A DNA stretch of 64,000 bases from Hymenobacter puniceus (GCF_014333525.1 NZ_JACSCX010000004.1:1-64000); one strand, 5' to 3'; shown: positions 18,395 to 26,733, counted from the first letter of the stretch. Program-made: numbers and translations. The notes: generated from the letters alone by a model not told the origin.

Positions 18395-19732
18395 CTATTT
18401 CACCACCAGCTTCTGGTGGGCAGTGCCGGCGGCCGAGCTGATTTCGAGCGTATAGACCCCGGCCCGATACTGGCTCAGGTCGAGCGTGACAGGAGCCGTG
18501 CCATTGCCCGTCCAGGGACGGCGCACTACCTCCCGGCCCAGCGCGTCGGATACGCGCAGCATCGTGCCGGTGCGGGCTTCCTGGGCGCGTACTTCAAAGT
18601 GGCCATCGGCGCTTGGGTTGGGAAACACGCTGTAGCCTAATTGCGCAGCAGTGGCTTGCTTGCTGCCCAGCACGGAGCTGGTGAAGCGCCGCATTCCCAG
18701 GCCAGCCCCGGTAGTGGGGTTGATGGCTCCCGTCCAGCCTGCTGTGGGGCTGATAAAATCAACAAATAGATTGTTGCTGGTGCTTTCCAGCGTCACCCAG
18801 GTCTGGCCGTTGTCGCGCGAGTAAGCAGTGCCCCGGATACCATCCCCCAAGTCGAGGCCAGTGCTTATATATTGATTACTCCCCGGTACGTTGTCGAGGC
18901 CAAAACCAGGGATGATGCCCGTGTAGCTGACGCGGGCCCAAGTAGCGCCCCCGTCTGTAGTGCGTTCCAACTGCCGCACTCCGGTGTCTTCATCCAGATA
19001 AGTGGCAAGTCCATTTTGGGCATCTCTGAAGGCTAGATTGCGGATGGCAGCCATGCTGGTTGAAGCAGCAGTCCAGGTGAGGCCTTTATCTGTACTACGC
19101 AGCACCCGGCCTTGCAGAGTACCACACCAAATTGTGTTGCCGGCCACTGCGTAGGCATCATCGGCAGCATCTTCGCGGGCGTTGGAAACGGGCGGTGTCG
19201 TTGCTGCCGTCCAGGTAGTCCCCCCATTGGAGGTTACATACACTTCAAATGGCCCGCCATCAACGGGCGGGTCGCCGATAGCCACTCCGTCGTTGGCATT
19301 GAAGAAGTGTACAACCGTGGGGTAGCTGTTGGTAGCCCCGAACTGCGCAGCAGTGGTTTGCCGTACCCACGTCAGGCCCCCATCGGTTGTTTTCATTATC
19401 CGGCCGTCTGCTCTGGAGCCTACCACTGCCACCCACGCGGTGGTATTGCTGATAGCAGACAGTGACGACACAAATTCCGAAGCGGTATTCACTCCTGTAA
19501 CGGTGGACGTAGTCCACGAAAGCCCCCCGTTGGTGCTAAGGCCTACCTGGTTGCTGTCATCCCCTCCGACGTAGTCGTAGCCAATGGTCCAGACTACAGT
19601 CGGGCTTACCGCTTCAATCAAGGCAGGTGCCGCCGTAGGATTGGCAAATCCTATAGGCTGAGTGGCCCATTGTGCCTGCGCGGTGGCTCCAACGGCCAGA
19701 AATGCGGATACTAATAGTAATTGTTTGTGCAT
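18395..19732 (-). CDS. Secreted Asp-box (YCF48/BNR-like) protein with T9SS type A domain, paralogue 2
   Basis: A 445-residue paralogue of its neighbour. The signal peptide is MHKQLLLVSAFLAVGATAQA, directly followed by QWATQPIGFANP, matching QWVNQPVNNP in paralogue 1. Asp-box-like repeats include STNGGLSWT, TTDGGLTWV, TSNGGTTWT, STDKGLTWT, TTDGGATWA and SRDNGQTWV. The DFISPTAGWTGA segment precedes the sorting domain (YSVFPNPSADGHFEVRA, ISSAAGTAHQKLVV). It differs from paralogue 1 mainly in loop lengths. Transcription appears independent, since hairpin terminators bracket it on both sides. The ATG at 19732 opens the signal peptide, although an upstream in-frame codon extends the frame. Confidence 0.88.
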   Translation of the reverse strand: MHKQLLLVSAFLAVGATAQAQWATQPIGFANPTAAPALIEAVSPTVVWTIGYDYVGGDDSNQVGLSTNGGLSWTTSTVTGVNTASEFVSSLSAISNTTAWVAVVGSRADGRIMKTTDGGLTWVRQTTAAQFGATNSYPTVVHFFNANDGVAIGDPPVDGGPFEVYVTSNGGTTWTAATTPPVSNAREDAADDAYAVAGNTIWCGTLQGRVLRSTDKGLTWTAASTSMAAIRNLAFRDAQNGLATYLDEDTGVRQLERTTDGGATWARVSYTGIIPGFGLDNVPGSNQYISTGLDLGDGIRGTAYSRDNGQTWVTLESTSNNLFVDFISPTAGWTGAINPTTGAGLGMRRFTSSVLGSKQATAAQLGYSVFPNPSADGHFEVRAQEARTGTMLRVSDALGREVVRRPWTGNGTAPVTLDLSQYRAGVYTLEISSAAGTAHQKLVVK

Positions 19733-19810
19733 GATGAAAAGATGGATGAAGGAATTTGATGATAGGAGTGCAAGTAACCAAGAATGGTTGGTTGGCAATC
19801 GGCAACCAGC

Positions 19811-19848
19811 TAAAAAAAAGTCCCCACTCGTTTGAATGGGGACTTTTT
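19811..19848 (-). terminator. Terminator of the third Asp-box paralogue gene
   Basis: A perfect 12-bp stem (AAAAAGTCCCCA / TGGGGACTTTTT) with a 10-nt loop, 22 bp downstream of the stop at 19871 on the minus strand, ending in a run of eight T. Confidence 0.9.
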
Positions 19849-19870
19849 AGTAAAAACTCAGGGCTCGATG

Positions 19871-21298
19871 TTATTCAATTACCAGCTTCTGCTGAGCTAC
19901 ACCAGCATCGGTGCGCAGCTCCAGCGTATATATGCCCGCTTTTTCGGTGCTCAAATCCACCGTCGTAGACTTGGCGGCCACGGCAGTAGCATTCAACGTC
20001 TGGTTGGCTACCTGACGACCTACTACATCAAATACGCGTACCGAAGCACCCGATTTCAGGCCCGAAGCCAGCTGCACCGTAAACACTCCGGACGAGCTAG
20101 GATTTGGATAGACAGCCAAGGCCTGCTGCAGTTCGGCGTTGCGGTTGGTTAAGATATTGCTGCCCGTATACTTACCGATGCCTCCACCGCCGGCTGCAGC
20201 CGTGAAACCACCAGCCCAGCCCACTGTGCCCGAGGCAAAGCTCACTGACAAGTACTGCGCCCGGTTATCGATTGTCGACCAAGTAGCACCATTGTCGCGG
20301 CTGACGGAAGTTCCGATATCTGCGGCAGTCGGAGACGCCACCCGAGCATCAAGGCCGACGGCCACGTACGTGTTGCTACCCGGAATTGCCTTCACATCGG
20401 AGTCGCGGAAAGGCGTTGTGTATGTCTGGGTTGCCCACGAGGTACCGCCATTAGACGATACGCTCAGATTCTCGGCATTCCATATGAGGCCATTGGTAGC
20501 ATTGGCGAATGTTACGCCTGATACCCGGTTAGGAATATTGCTGTTAGAGGAAGTCCAGGTCAGGCCCCGGTCAGTTGACTTAAACACGCGGGCCGGCGAG
20601 GTGATAGTTTCCGGATCGTAGAGCGTAGTAAACCAGATGGTGTTGCCAACTACGCTGTACTGATTGGTTACGCCATACTCGCTACCATTGCTGGTTAGGC
20701 CAGAAGTGCGGGGCACACGCGTCCAGGTGGTACCGCCGTTGGTGGTCGTGTATACCTCGAAGAATTTGGTAGAGGCGGTTGCTGTACCATTGGGGTCACC
20801 CATGCACACGCCGTTGTTGGCATCCCAGAAGTACACCCAGTTGGCAAAGCCATCAGGCGCAGTGAACTGACGCGCACCAGAGGCCGAAGGATCAGTTTGA
20901 GCAACCCAAGTAGTGCCACCGTTAGTGGTTTTTGCAATAACACCACCGCCAGCTGGGCCATACATGGCCGTCCAGGCAGTAGTGGCATTCAAAGCAAACA
21001 GGTTGCCAGCGCTGTAGCCAGCAAAGTTAGGAACGGCAATTAAGCCTCCCTGCCAGGCGGTGCCACCGTTGGTCGTGCGCAGATACGTGTTGGCGTCGAT
21101 GCTGGTACCGGCGGCATTCACCGTACCCGATAACCCCCAGGCAGTATTAGCATCAATAGCCTGAATACCTACCACCCGATATTCAGCGGGCAAGTTAGAA
21201 TTCTGGGCCGTGAAAGAGGTTATGGCCGGTGTGCCCTGGCTATAGCCCTGCAGGCCAAGCCCTAACAGAAAAGAAATGCCGAGTAATGTTTTTTTCAT
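19871..21298 (-). CDS. Secreted Asp-box (YCF48/BNR-like) protein with T9SS type A domain, paralogue 3
   Basis: A 475-residue exported protein and the most divergent of the three tandem paralogues. The signal peptide is MKKTLLGISFLLGLGLQGYS. Repeats include TTNGGTAWQ, TTNGGTTWV, TTNGGTTWT, STDRGLTWT, SSNGGTSWA and SRDNGATWS. The sorting domain is intact (VYPNPSSSGVFTVQL, VFDVVGRQVANQ, GIYTLELRTDAGVAQQKLVI). Codon choice looks less GC-rich than in the other two copies. The first ATG gives a complete signal peptide and was taken as start. Being first in the direction of transcription, its promoter should lie in 21299-21638, but I could not identify it. Confidence 0.88.
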   Translation of the reverse strand: MKKTLLGISFLLGLGLQGYSQGTPAITSFTAQNSNLPAEYRVVGIQAIDANTAWGLSGTVNAAGTSIDANTYLRTTNGGTAWQGGLIAVPNFAGYSAGNLFALNATTAWTAMYGPAGGGVIAKTTNGGTTWVAQTDPSASGARQFTAPDGFANWVYFWDANNGVCMGDPNGTATASTKFFEVYTTTNGGTTWTRVPRTSGLTSNGSEYGVTNQYSVVGNTIWFTTLYDPETITSPARVFKSTDRGLTWTSSNSNIPNRVSGVTFANATNGLIWNAENLSVSSNGGTSWATQTYTTPFRDSDVKAIPGSNTYVAVGLDARVASPTAADIGTSVSRDNGATWSTIDNRAQYLSVSFASGTVGWAGGFTAAAGGGGIGKYTGSNILTNRNAELQQALAVYPNPSSSGVFTVQLASGLKSGASVRVFDVVGRQVANQTLNATAVAAKSTTVDLSTEKAGIYTLELRTDAGVAQQKLVIE

Positions 21299-21638
21299 GG
21301 TGCGAGGATGTTGGTTTGGAATAAGTGGAAAAACAGAAGTTTTCGCCGCTCAATGTAACAGTTTTCCTGTAACTCAGCCAATTTCACCTCCCCTCGTTAC
21401 CATTTAGCGCCGTCTTGTTAGGGGCCGTCTCACTCCTCAAGCTACCTGCGCCTTCCTACCCGAAATGGCACTCTCTATTATCTGTCAGCAGCAACCTATG
21501 TACTTCACAGGTATTATAAAGTAAGTTAAGTTGCTCTGGCAAGAAGGGAATGCCTAGCTGGCTGCGTCCCTACTGCCGGCGCACAGTGGCCTTCCTCGCC
21601 CCTGTTTTTAGCGCACGACGCATATTAGCACTCAGCCC
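21299..21638. other. Intergenic stretch upstream of Asp-box paralogue 3
   Basis: These 340 bp lie between the start of the third secreted paralogue and the stop of the terpene-cyclase-like gene, both on the minus strand. No convincing gene, tRNA or strong hairpin is visible. It must hold the promoter of the secreted gene, but no exact CAAAnnTA (a minus-strand -7 element) was found. It marks the left border of the less GC-rich island. Confidence 0.5.
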
Positions 21639-22730
21639 CTATACCTGAGCAGCACCGCTGAGCGCCTGCTGGTAGCGCACCAGGGCTTCCACGCAAAAGC
21701 CAGTAGTCATTTCTTCTGAGCCCCAGCCTAGCATGCGCTTGGGGCCGCCATAATAGATAAGCCAGCGGGGCCATGCCCCGTCAGCACACTGGGCCTGCAT
21801 AATGTAATTTACAGCCGCTGATAATTCGGGTGGGTAACTACGTAAATTGAGCAGACTGCACACCGCCCAGGCTGTATCAACGAGGGTTTCACCCAAGCGC
21901 CCATCTGGTTGAGACTGAGCCAGAATCCGGTCGATGATAGGCTGTCGTAGTGGTTCAAGTTGCGTGATGCCGACGTGGTAGCAGCGGGTGAACGAGTAAT
22001 ACACAAAGAAGTGGTCTAGGTACCACAGGTCACAGGTGCCCTCCCGCTTTTCAGCAATGATGCGCAGCAAATAGGCAATAACTGGTTGTGTTTCCGGAAT
22101 ATCTCCCAGGTAGTATAAGGCATTGGCATTGACAACGCCATCCACATCGTTGCGGCCGGCCTCTACACCACGCCAGAAAAGCAGGCTTTTTACAGGATGA
22201 AGCAGCTCCCGTGCTGCAACGCGCCAGAAAGTACGGTTAGGCACCCAGCGTAGGCGAAGCAGAAACCAGGAGTAGAATAATCCCTGGCCATTTCGGTTTG
22301 CTAAAATCAGGGGCACATTGGTGGGCACCGGACAGGCAATACCCCGCGCCTTTAAGACGGCTGACACACAAGCGGTGTCATCGATGTCAAGTGGGCACAG
22401 CTTGCGCAAATGGTGCAGATTAGTGAAGTGGTTCCAGAGCCCGCCATGGTTCATCTGATTGCGCAGAAACTCCGTAGCCCGATCGAGCATCTGACTCACT
22501 TCGGGTCTTTCGGCTACAGGCAGCAGGCAATGTGCAACTAATGCAGTAGGAAATACAGCGCTGTCGGCATATTTCCAGCCTTGCATAGGAGCGTCAAGCG
22601 CACAATAGGCAACAAACTGGCCATCAACTAATTGGCGTTGCTGTAAGAAAGCAATAGCCCGATTGACAACCGACTTAACGTCGTTTTGCTGATCAGGCCG
22701 GGTAGCTAAGCTAGCTGCTGGACATTCCAT
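21639..22730 (-). CDS. Class II terpene-cyclase-like prenyltransferase/squalene-oxidase repeat protein
   Basis: A 363-residue soluble protein built of alpha/alpha repeats of the terpene cyclase/prenyltransferase superfamily. QW-like motifs are FLQQRQLVDGQF, FLRNQMNHGGLWNHF, ILAQSQPDGRLGET and IMQAQCADGAW. Residues 112-120 read CPLDIDDTA, matching the DxDD acid motif of class II diterpene cyclases (copalyl diphosphate synthase type), which start cyclisation by protonation. At 363 residues it is much shorter than squalene-hopene cyclase (about 630) or copalyl diphosphate synthases (500 or more), so it may be a single-domain cyclase or a non-enzymatic relative. It is divergent from a UbiA-family gene, which hints at isoprenoid metabolism. 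Substrate unknown; the cyclase role is inference. Confidence 0.7.
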   Translation of the reverse strand: MECPAASLATRPDQQNDVKSVVNRAIAFLQQRQLVDGQFVAYCALDAPMQGWKYADSAVFPTALVAHCLLPVAERPEVSQMLDRATEFLRNQMNHGGLWNHFTNLHHLRKLCPLDIDDTACVSAVLKARGIACPVPTNVPLILANRNGQGLFYSWFLLRLRWVPNRTFWRVAARELLHPVKSLLFWRGVEAGRNDVDGVVNANALYYLGDIPETQPVIAYLLRIIAEKREGTCDLWYLDHFFVYYSFTRCYHVGITQLEPLRQPIIDRILAQSQPDGRLGETLVDTAWAVCSLLNLRSYPPELSAAVNYIMQAQCADGAWPRWLIYYGGPKRMLGWGSEEMTTGFCVEALVRYQQALSGAAQV

Positions 22731-23115
22731 GAATTTTCAGAAAAATAGCATCAATCTACTGATTACCAATTCAATATCTTACAAACCACCACTTGTGCAC
22801 GATTGTCGTAGTCCTTACTCAGCTGTGTCTGAAAACTCCAACACGGTCCTGCTGAGCTGGCCGGAGCCTCCGGCTTCCTTTGATTACTTGCACAACTAAG
22901 CAGTACAGATGCTTCGATAAGCTCAGCAGAACGGTCTGCAAGTTGCAAACTACTTTTCAGACACTGCCAAACCTGGTCTTAATACGCAGAAATAAAGGGC
23001 AAAGAATTGAATAAGCTGGGATATAACTGGAAAGTATGCTCTTCCTTTGTGTAAGGTAAAGCCCGGATAAAGTGGCTACTATACTGGAATGCTGAATTTC
23101 TACCATCCGCAGTGA
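22731..23115. other. Divergent intergenic region, terpene-cyclase-like / UbiA
   Basis: These 385 bp must carry the promoters of both divergent genes. The sequence is AT-richer than the surroundings, and a degraded palindrome of family B lies in the middle (22844-22935). I see no confident promoter pair and no gene. Confidence 0.5.
22844..22935. repeat. Palindromic repeat family B, degraded copy
   Basis: The outer arms CGGTCCTGCTGAGCT and AGCTCAGCAGAACGGTC are near-complementary, and ATGCTTCGATAAGCTCAGCA matches the arm of the better copies at 33.1 and 37.3 kb (ATGCTCCGACAAGCTCAGCA). The interior differs, with GCCGGAGCCTCCGGC in place of the usual sequence. Confidence 0.6.
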
Positions 23116-24165
23116 ATGTCACGAATACAGACAAATAATACCCCTGCCTTGCGGGGGCCTTTACTGGAAATAGCGCGGGTACAAGACTGGTGGAATTGTA
23201 AATTTTCTCCGGTGATGGCCACTTTCTACGCTTCGGCCTGCCTCATTGGGGCGCCCGTGTGGCCCTTGGTGCCCAAACTGCTGCTACTGTTGCTAAGCCT
23301 GACAGTGGGGGCCACTTATGTAAGTATTATCAATGATTGGACTGATCAGGCAGATGACCTTATCGGCGGAAAGTACAACCGGGTAGCCAATAAGGCTCCC
23401 TGGCTGACGGCTCTGGTGCTGCTACTATGCCTGGCCATCGGGCTTGCAGTGGGCACCTATTTTTGGCGAAGCAGCCCGCTAAGCGGCTTTCTGTACCTGT
23501 GTTCCTGGGTAGCATTTTCGGCGTACTCCCTCCCGCCTTTGCGCCTAAAAAAACGCGGTCTGGCAGGTGTAGTAGCTGATGCTTCTGGCTCCCATATGTT
23601 TCCCCAGTTGCTCACTGTTTCACTGGTGTCCGCCTGGACCGGCCATCTTTTGCCCGGTATGTGGTACGTTGCCATCGGCACTTGGGCCTTTGCTTGTGGT
23701 CTACGCAATATTCTGCTTCATCAACTCAGCGACGTTGAAGCTGATGCCCAAGCAGGTGTCGACACGTGGGTGTTACGCCAAGGACCACAGCGTGTGCAAC
23801 GGTTTGGGCAGTTGGTCCTTTTTCCTATTGAACTGGTAGCATTCGGTTTATTGCTACTGTTAAGCAAACAGCTCTGGCCCGTGGCATTCCTGATAGTGTA
23901 CGCCGCCTTGGAAGCCTTTAAATGGCGCATGTGGAATAACCCGCCTCATATTCTTCAACCTAATTCGCGTATTTTATTAGGCGAGTATTACGAGGTATTT
24001 TATCCGGTAGCTTTTTTGTTTGCCCTTTACGCACAGCATGCTAGCAACGGATTGGTGCTTGTCTTACATGTACTGCTGTTTGGAGCAATTTACTGGCAAC
24101 TTCTTTCTCTGCTAGGCTGGGCTGGCTATTTGGTGGTGCGTAAAGCCATAATGCGTCGGAACTAA
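23116..24165 (+). CDS. UbiA family prenyltransferase
   Basis: A 349-residue integral membrane protein with about eight or nine hydrophobic segments. Two Asp-rich motifs of intramembrane aromatic prenyltransferases are complete: NDWTDQADD (NDxxDxxxD) at about residues 74-82, and DVEAD (DxxxD) in HQLSDVEADAQAG. It should bind a prenyl diphosphate through magnesium and transfer the prenyl chain, or, as in UbiA-type terpene synthases, cyclise it. The family includes MenA, UbiA, chlorophyll synthase and DGGGP synthase, and the sequence does not tell which. It is divergent from the class II cyclase-like gene and ends 2 bp before the convergent glycosyltransferase. Base composition is clearly less GC-rich than the housekeeping genes nearby, suggesting transfer. 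Confidence 0.85.
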   Translation: MSRIQTNNTPALRGPLLEIARVQDWWNCKFSPVMATFYASACLIGAPVWPLVPKLLLLLLSLTVGATYVSIINDWTDQADDLIGGKYNRVANKAPWLTALVLLLCLAIGLAVGTYFWRSSPLSGFLYLCSWVAFSAYSLPPLRLKKRGLAGVVADASGSHMFPQLLTVSLVSAWTGHLLPGMWYVAIGTWAFACGLRNILLHQLSDVEADAQAGVDTWVLRQGPQRVQRFGQLVLFPIELVAFGLLLLLSKQLWPVAFLIVYAALEAFKWRMWNNPPHILQPNSRILLGEYYEVFYPVAFLFALYAQHASNGLVLVLHVLLFGAIYWQLLSLLGWAGYLVVRKAIMRRN

Positions 24166-24167
24166 TG

Positions 24168-25367
24168 TCAACCTTCTTGCGCTATAGCTACTAGTTTGTG
24201 TGCCAGCACTTCTGCAGCATCAGCGGGAACCATAGCACGGGCACGCCGGGCCGCTTCTGCACTAATCTGTGGCCAGCTAGCCTGAGCAGCCCAGGCGCGC
24301 TCCAACGCTTCGTCTAGCGCCTGGATGGTTGGCGCCGTCGCCAGAAAACCCGTTTCGTTATCAACCAACAGCTCTCCTATACCACCAGCATCGGCAGCAA
24401 TTGCCAGTCGCCCCGAAAGCATTGCCTCCACCAGTGCCAGTGGCAGGCCCTCGTGGCGGGATGGGAGAATCAGAGCCTGATGCTTCCTCCAGACATGCGT
24501 TACATCGGCTACGTGGCCTCCAAAGCTGACATGGCTACCTAGCTTCAGAAAATCAACCATTTCACGCAGAGCAGGCTCGTCAGGCCCGCTTCCATATAAA
24601 GTAACATGCAAGGCCCGCTTCCGCCATTTGGATTGGGAAAGCACTTGTAATAGCAAGTCCTGCCCTTTGTCGGCCACGTGCAGGCGGGCTACACAGGCCA
24701 CATGCACCAGCCTATCGGCTGAAGGAGTTGGCCAAGGCAACTCCCCTTGGAAAGGAACATTAAACGGGTTCCATATAACTTCCGCGCCCGGCAACAGCAT
24801 ACCCAGTTGCAGTTGCGTGATTGTCAGGTTATGACGCGACACAAACAAGCAGCGCTGAGCGGCCCGAAAAGCCTGTTGTACCCGCAGCCGCTCTAAGTAA
24901 GGCGGCAGGAAAAAATCGATAGCCTTCTGCGATAACAAGACATAAGGTAAACCTCGAAGGCGGCAAACATCAGCAAAGATAAATCCATCGAAGTTGGACC
25001 CCTGTGAGATGATTGTAAGATGCGGTTGCAGAGCGTCCAAGCCCTTTCGCAGAATCTGCTGACCAGTTCTGCGTTGAGTATACTGTCGACGATAGGGAAG
25101 CATCCGGTTGACTATACGCCGACGCAACGTAGGTACCGGATCAAGCTCTGTTATCACACATCCGGCAGCAGATAAAGCCCTCAAGCGTGGTTGCCTGCTA
25201 TCTACATTGGTCTTGAAGGCCTGTATGGTGTGACCAGCGTGCGCTAGAAAGAGTGCAGTACCAGCCCACAATTCTTCACTCCCCCCCCAATCTCCAGTGC
25301 AAGAACTGACAAAGGCAATGCGTAAAAGCGGAGTTGTATCAGACGTTGAAATTATTGACCTGGTCAC
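24168..25367 (-). CDS. Glycosyltransferase family 4 (GT-B fold)
   Basis: A 399-residue GT-B glycosyltransferase, probably cytosolic and membrane associated. The N-terminal acceptor domain has IAFVSSCTGDWGGSEELW, with a Gly-Gly loop after the first strand. The C-terminal donor domain has VACVARLHVADKGQDLLLQV, LYGSGPDEPALREMV, VSFGGHVADV, and the nucleotide-sugar motif SRHEGLPLALVEAMLSGR with the conserved EGLPLALVEAM glutamates. The start is a GTG at 25367; the frame has no better ATG nearby. It converges on the UbiA gene with a 2-bp gap. Substrate unknown: cell-surface polysaccharide, or a glycosylated isoprenoid if it works with its neighbours. Confidence 0.88.
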   Translation of the reverse strand: MTRSIISTSDTTPLLRIAFVSSCTGDWGGSEELWAGTALFLAHAGHTIQAFKTNVDSRQPRLRALSAAGCVITELDPVPTLRRRIVNRMLPYRRQYTQRRTGQQILRKGLDALQPHLTIISQGSNFDGFIFADVCRLRGLPYVLLSQKAIDFFLPPYLERLRVQQAFRAAQRCLFVSRHNLTITQLQLGMLLPGAEVIWNPFNVPFQGELPWPTPSADRLVHVACVARLHVADKGQDLLLQVLSQSKWRKRALHVTLYGSGPDEPALREMVDFLKLGSHVSFGGHVADVTHVWRKHQALILPSRHEGLPLALVEAMLSGRLAIAADAGGIGELLVDNETGFLATAPTIQALDEALERAWAAQASWPQISAEAARRARAMVPADAAEVLAHKLVAIAQEG

Positions 25368-26113
25368 AAACCGGAAAAACTAAAGGTGTAGCGCATACTA
25401 GGGCGTACATTAGAAAGAAGCCGACAGTATTTTTGGCACATTAAAAAGTTTCAAATATACTCTTCAAATATAGCAGTAGCTATTCATTCCTTCGACTCAT
25501 GAATAGATAAATATTAATAGTGGAATTCCTGAAGCATTTCATCCTCTCACTAGCGAACAGTCAACCTCATCCGCTACAAGGGCAGTTGAAAAACAACCTT
25601 ACCAATGCATCAGACACATTGAGCCACTTAGAGTCATTTGACCACCACCCCACACGTAGCAGTAGGTGGCGCCGAAGCTACATTACCGCTGAACGTGGGC
25701 CTACCCAATGGCCCGGCATGAGTGGTATAAATAGGTCACCTGTGCCAAACACTGGTTCTGGCACGGTAACACCCGACAGTTGGAGTATGCTATGTAGGTG
25801 TTAAGTTTTCAATTAACCGCTACACAAACTATCTATCAGCATCTGACCAGGCAACTTATCTGTGCATCACGCTTTCTTGAGCCACCACTAACTACTTCCG
25901 GGATGCTGTTATCATGTTGCTGCGCAGCTTAGTCATTGCTCAATTCATGCATCGAGGAAACCAACGACTACGGCATGCTCTACTTTATGAGCAGTAAAAC
26001 GATACGACGTACCTATTTAATACTACTTTAAGAACAGCCAACACATGAATATCTGCTTCCACTAAACAGTTATTCAAGTTCAAATGCAGAATACACGCTG
26101 TTGTGTGCATCAA
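25368..26113. other. Gene-poor, AT-rich stretch at the right end of the island
   Basis: About 750 bp without a convincing gene. The only ORF on the plus strand (25520-25804) has no recognisable feature. On the minus strand two short frames (one reading LSGVTVPEPVFGTGDLFIPL near 25.7-25.8 kb, the other PTFSGNVASAPPTATCGVVV just upstream of 25.7 kb in another frame) could be remnants of one broken gene, but this is weak. The region lies between the glycosyltransferase and the tRNA cluster and is consistent with a decayed end of a transferred segment. Confidence 0.4.
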
Positions 26114-26145
26114 TAAAAAACCACTCAGCTAGCAAGCTAAGTGGC
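26114..26145 (-). terminator. Terminator of the tRNA cluster
   Basis: On the minus strand AGCCACTTAGCT / AGCTGAGTGGTT forms a hairpin with one C-A mismatch and a TGCT loop, followed by TTTTTT, 13 bp after the tRNA-Arg gene. Confidence 0.8.
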
Positions 26146-26157
26146 TGATTGTAAATG

Positions 26158-26231
26158 TGGCCCCGATGTGATTCGAACACATGACCGGCTGCTTAGAAGG
26201 CAGCTGCTCTATCCAGCTGAGCTACGGGGTC
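26158..26231 (-). tRNA. tRNA-Arg (UCU)
   Basis: A cloverleaf on the minus strand: D arm GCTC/GAGC, anticodon stem GCTGC/GCAGC around loop CTTCTAA (anticodon TCT), T arm ATGTG/CACAT around TTCGAAT. The acceptor stem GACCCCG / CGGGGCC has one A-C mismatch at pair 2-71. No CCA is encoded. It is the last gene of a Ser-Pro-Arg cluster, and its 3' end faces the AT-rich island. Confidence 0.93.
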
Positions 26232-26281
26232 AAAAACAAATAGCCGCCCGCCCCAGAGGTGGGCTGACGGCTATTCGACGG

Positions 26282-26355
26282 TCGGGGTGGCAGGATTCGA
26301 ACCTGCGGCCTCCTGCTCCCAAAGCAGGCGCGATACCGGGCTACGCTACACCCCG
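26282..26355 (-). tRNA. tRNA-Pro (UGG)
   Basis: A cloverleaf on the minus strand with acceptor CGGGGTG / CACCCCG, anticodon stem CCTGC/GCAGG around TTTGGGA (anticodon TGG) and a T loop TTCGAAT. CCA is not encoded. Confidence 0.95.
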
Positions 26356-26363
26356 AAAAAAGA

Positions 26364-26434
26364 ATGAGGAATTGAGAGGTTGAGATACTCATCTCGAAAG
26401 CAATTGACATTGCCGCTTCTCAATTCCTCATCTT
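26364..26434. repeat. Inverted repeat between tRNA-Pro and tRNA-Ser
   Basis: Arms ATGAGGAATTGAGA and TCTCAATTCCTCAT are perfect complements, separated by about 40 bp, with a smaller GAGATACTCATCTC palindrome inside. It sits between co-transcribed tRNA genes and may be a small mobile remnant or a processing structure. Confidence 0.65.
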
Positions 26435-26444
26435 AAAAGAACTG

Positions 26445-26532
26445 TGGAGAGGGGGGGATTCGAACCCCCGGTAACCTTTAGAGCTACGGCAGTTTAGCAA
26501 ACTACTGGTTTAAGCCACTCACCCACCTCTCC
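26445..26532 (-). tRNA. tRNA-Ser (GCU)
   Basis: A type II tRNA of 88 nt on the minus strand: acceptor GGAGAGG / CCTCTCC, anticodon stem GTAGT/ACTGC around TTGCTAA (anticodon GCT), a long variable arm, and the T loop TTCGAAT. It is the first gene of the tRNA cluster. Confidence 0.95.
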
Positions 26533-26658
26533 AGTGGTGGTCTCTTCCGGCTGAAGAGTGTGCAAATATACTAGGAGAACCGATAAACACCCCTTCATCA
26601 AAAAAAATATCTTCAACTTGGTCGAACCAACCCTTACCCATCAGGCTGCGCCAACGGC

Positions 26659-26666
26659 TATCTTTG
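26659..26666 (+). promoter_or_regulatory. -7 promoter element upstream of the VWA gene
   Basis: TATCTTTG matches the Bacteroidota -7 consensus exactly and lies 67 bp before the ATG at 26734. No well-placed -33 element was found. Confidence 0.5.
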
Positions 26667-26733
26667 CCTGACGCCATTACCTTAGCTGCGTTGCTTTTCG
26701 CATGATATTCATTTCGTTGCCTGCTCTTTCATC

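Noticed and set aside
25520..25804. 94-codon plus-strand ORF in the AT-rich stretch
   Set aside because: Composition is irregular, with no recognisable motif, signal or promoter, and the opposite strand gives equally coding-like fragments. Not supported as a gene.
21299..26231. Integrative element using tRNA-Arg as attachment site
   Set aside because: The composition fits transfer, but no integrase gene and no duplicated tRNA 3' end was found at the left border, so only an island of unclear origin is proposed.
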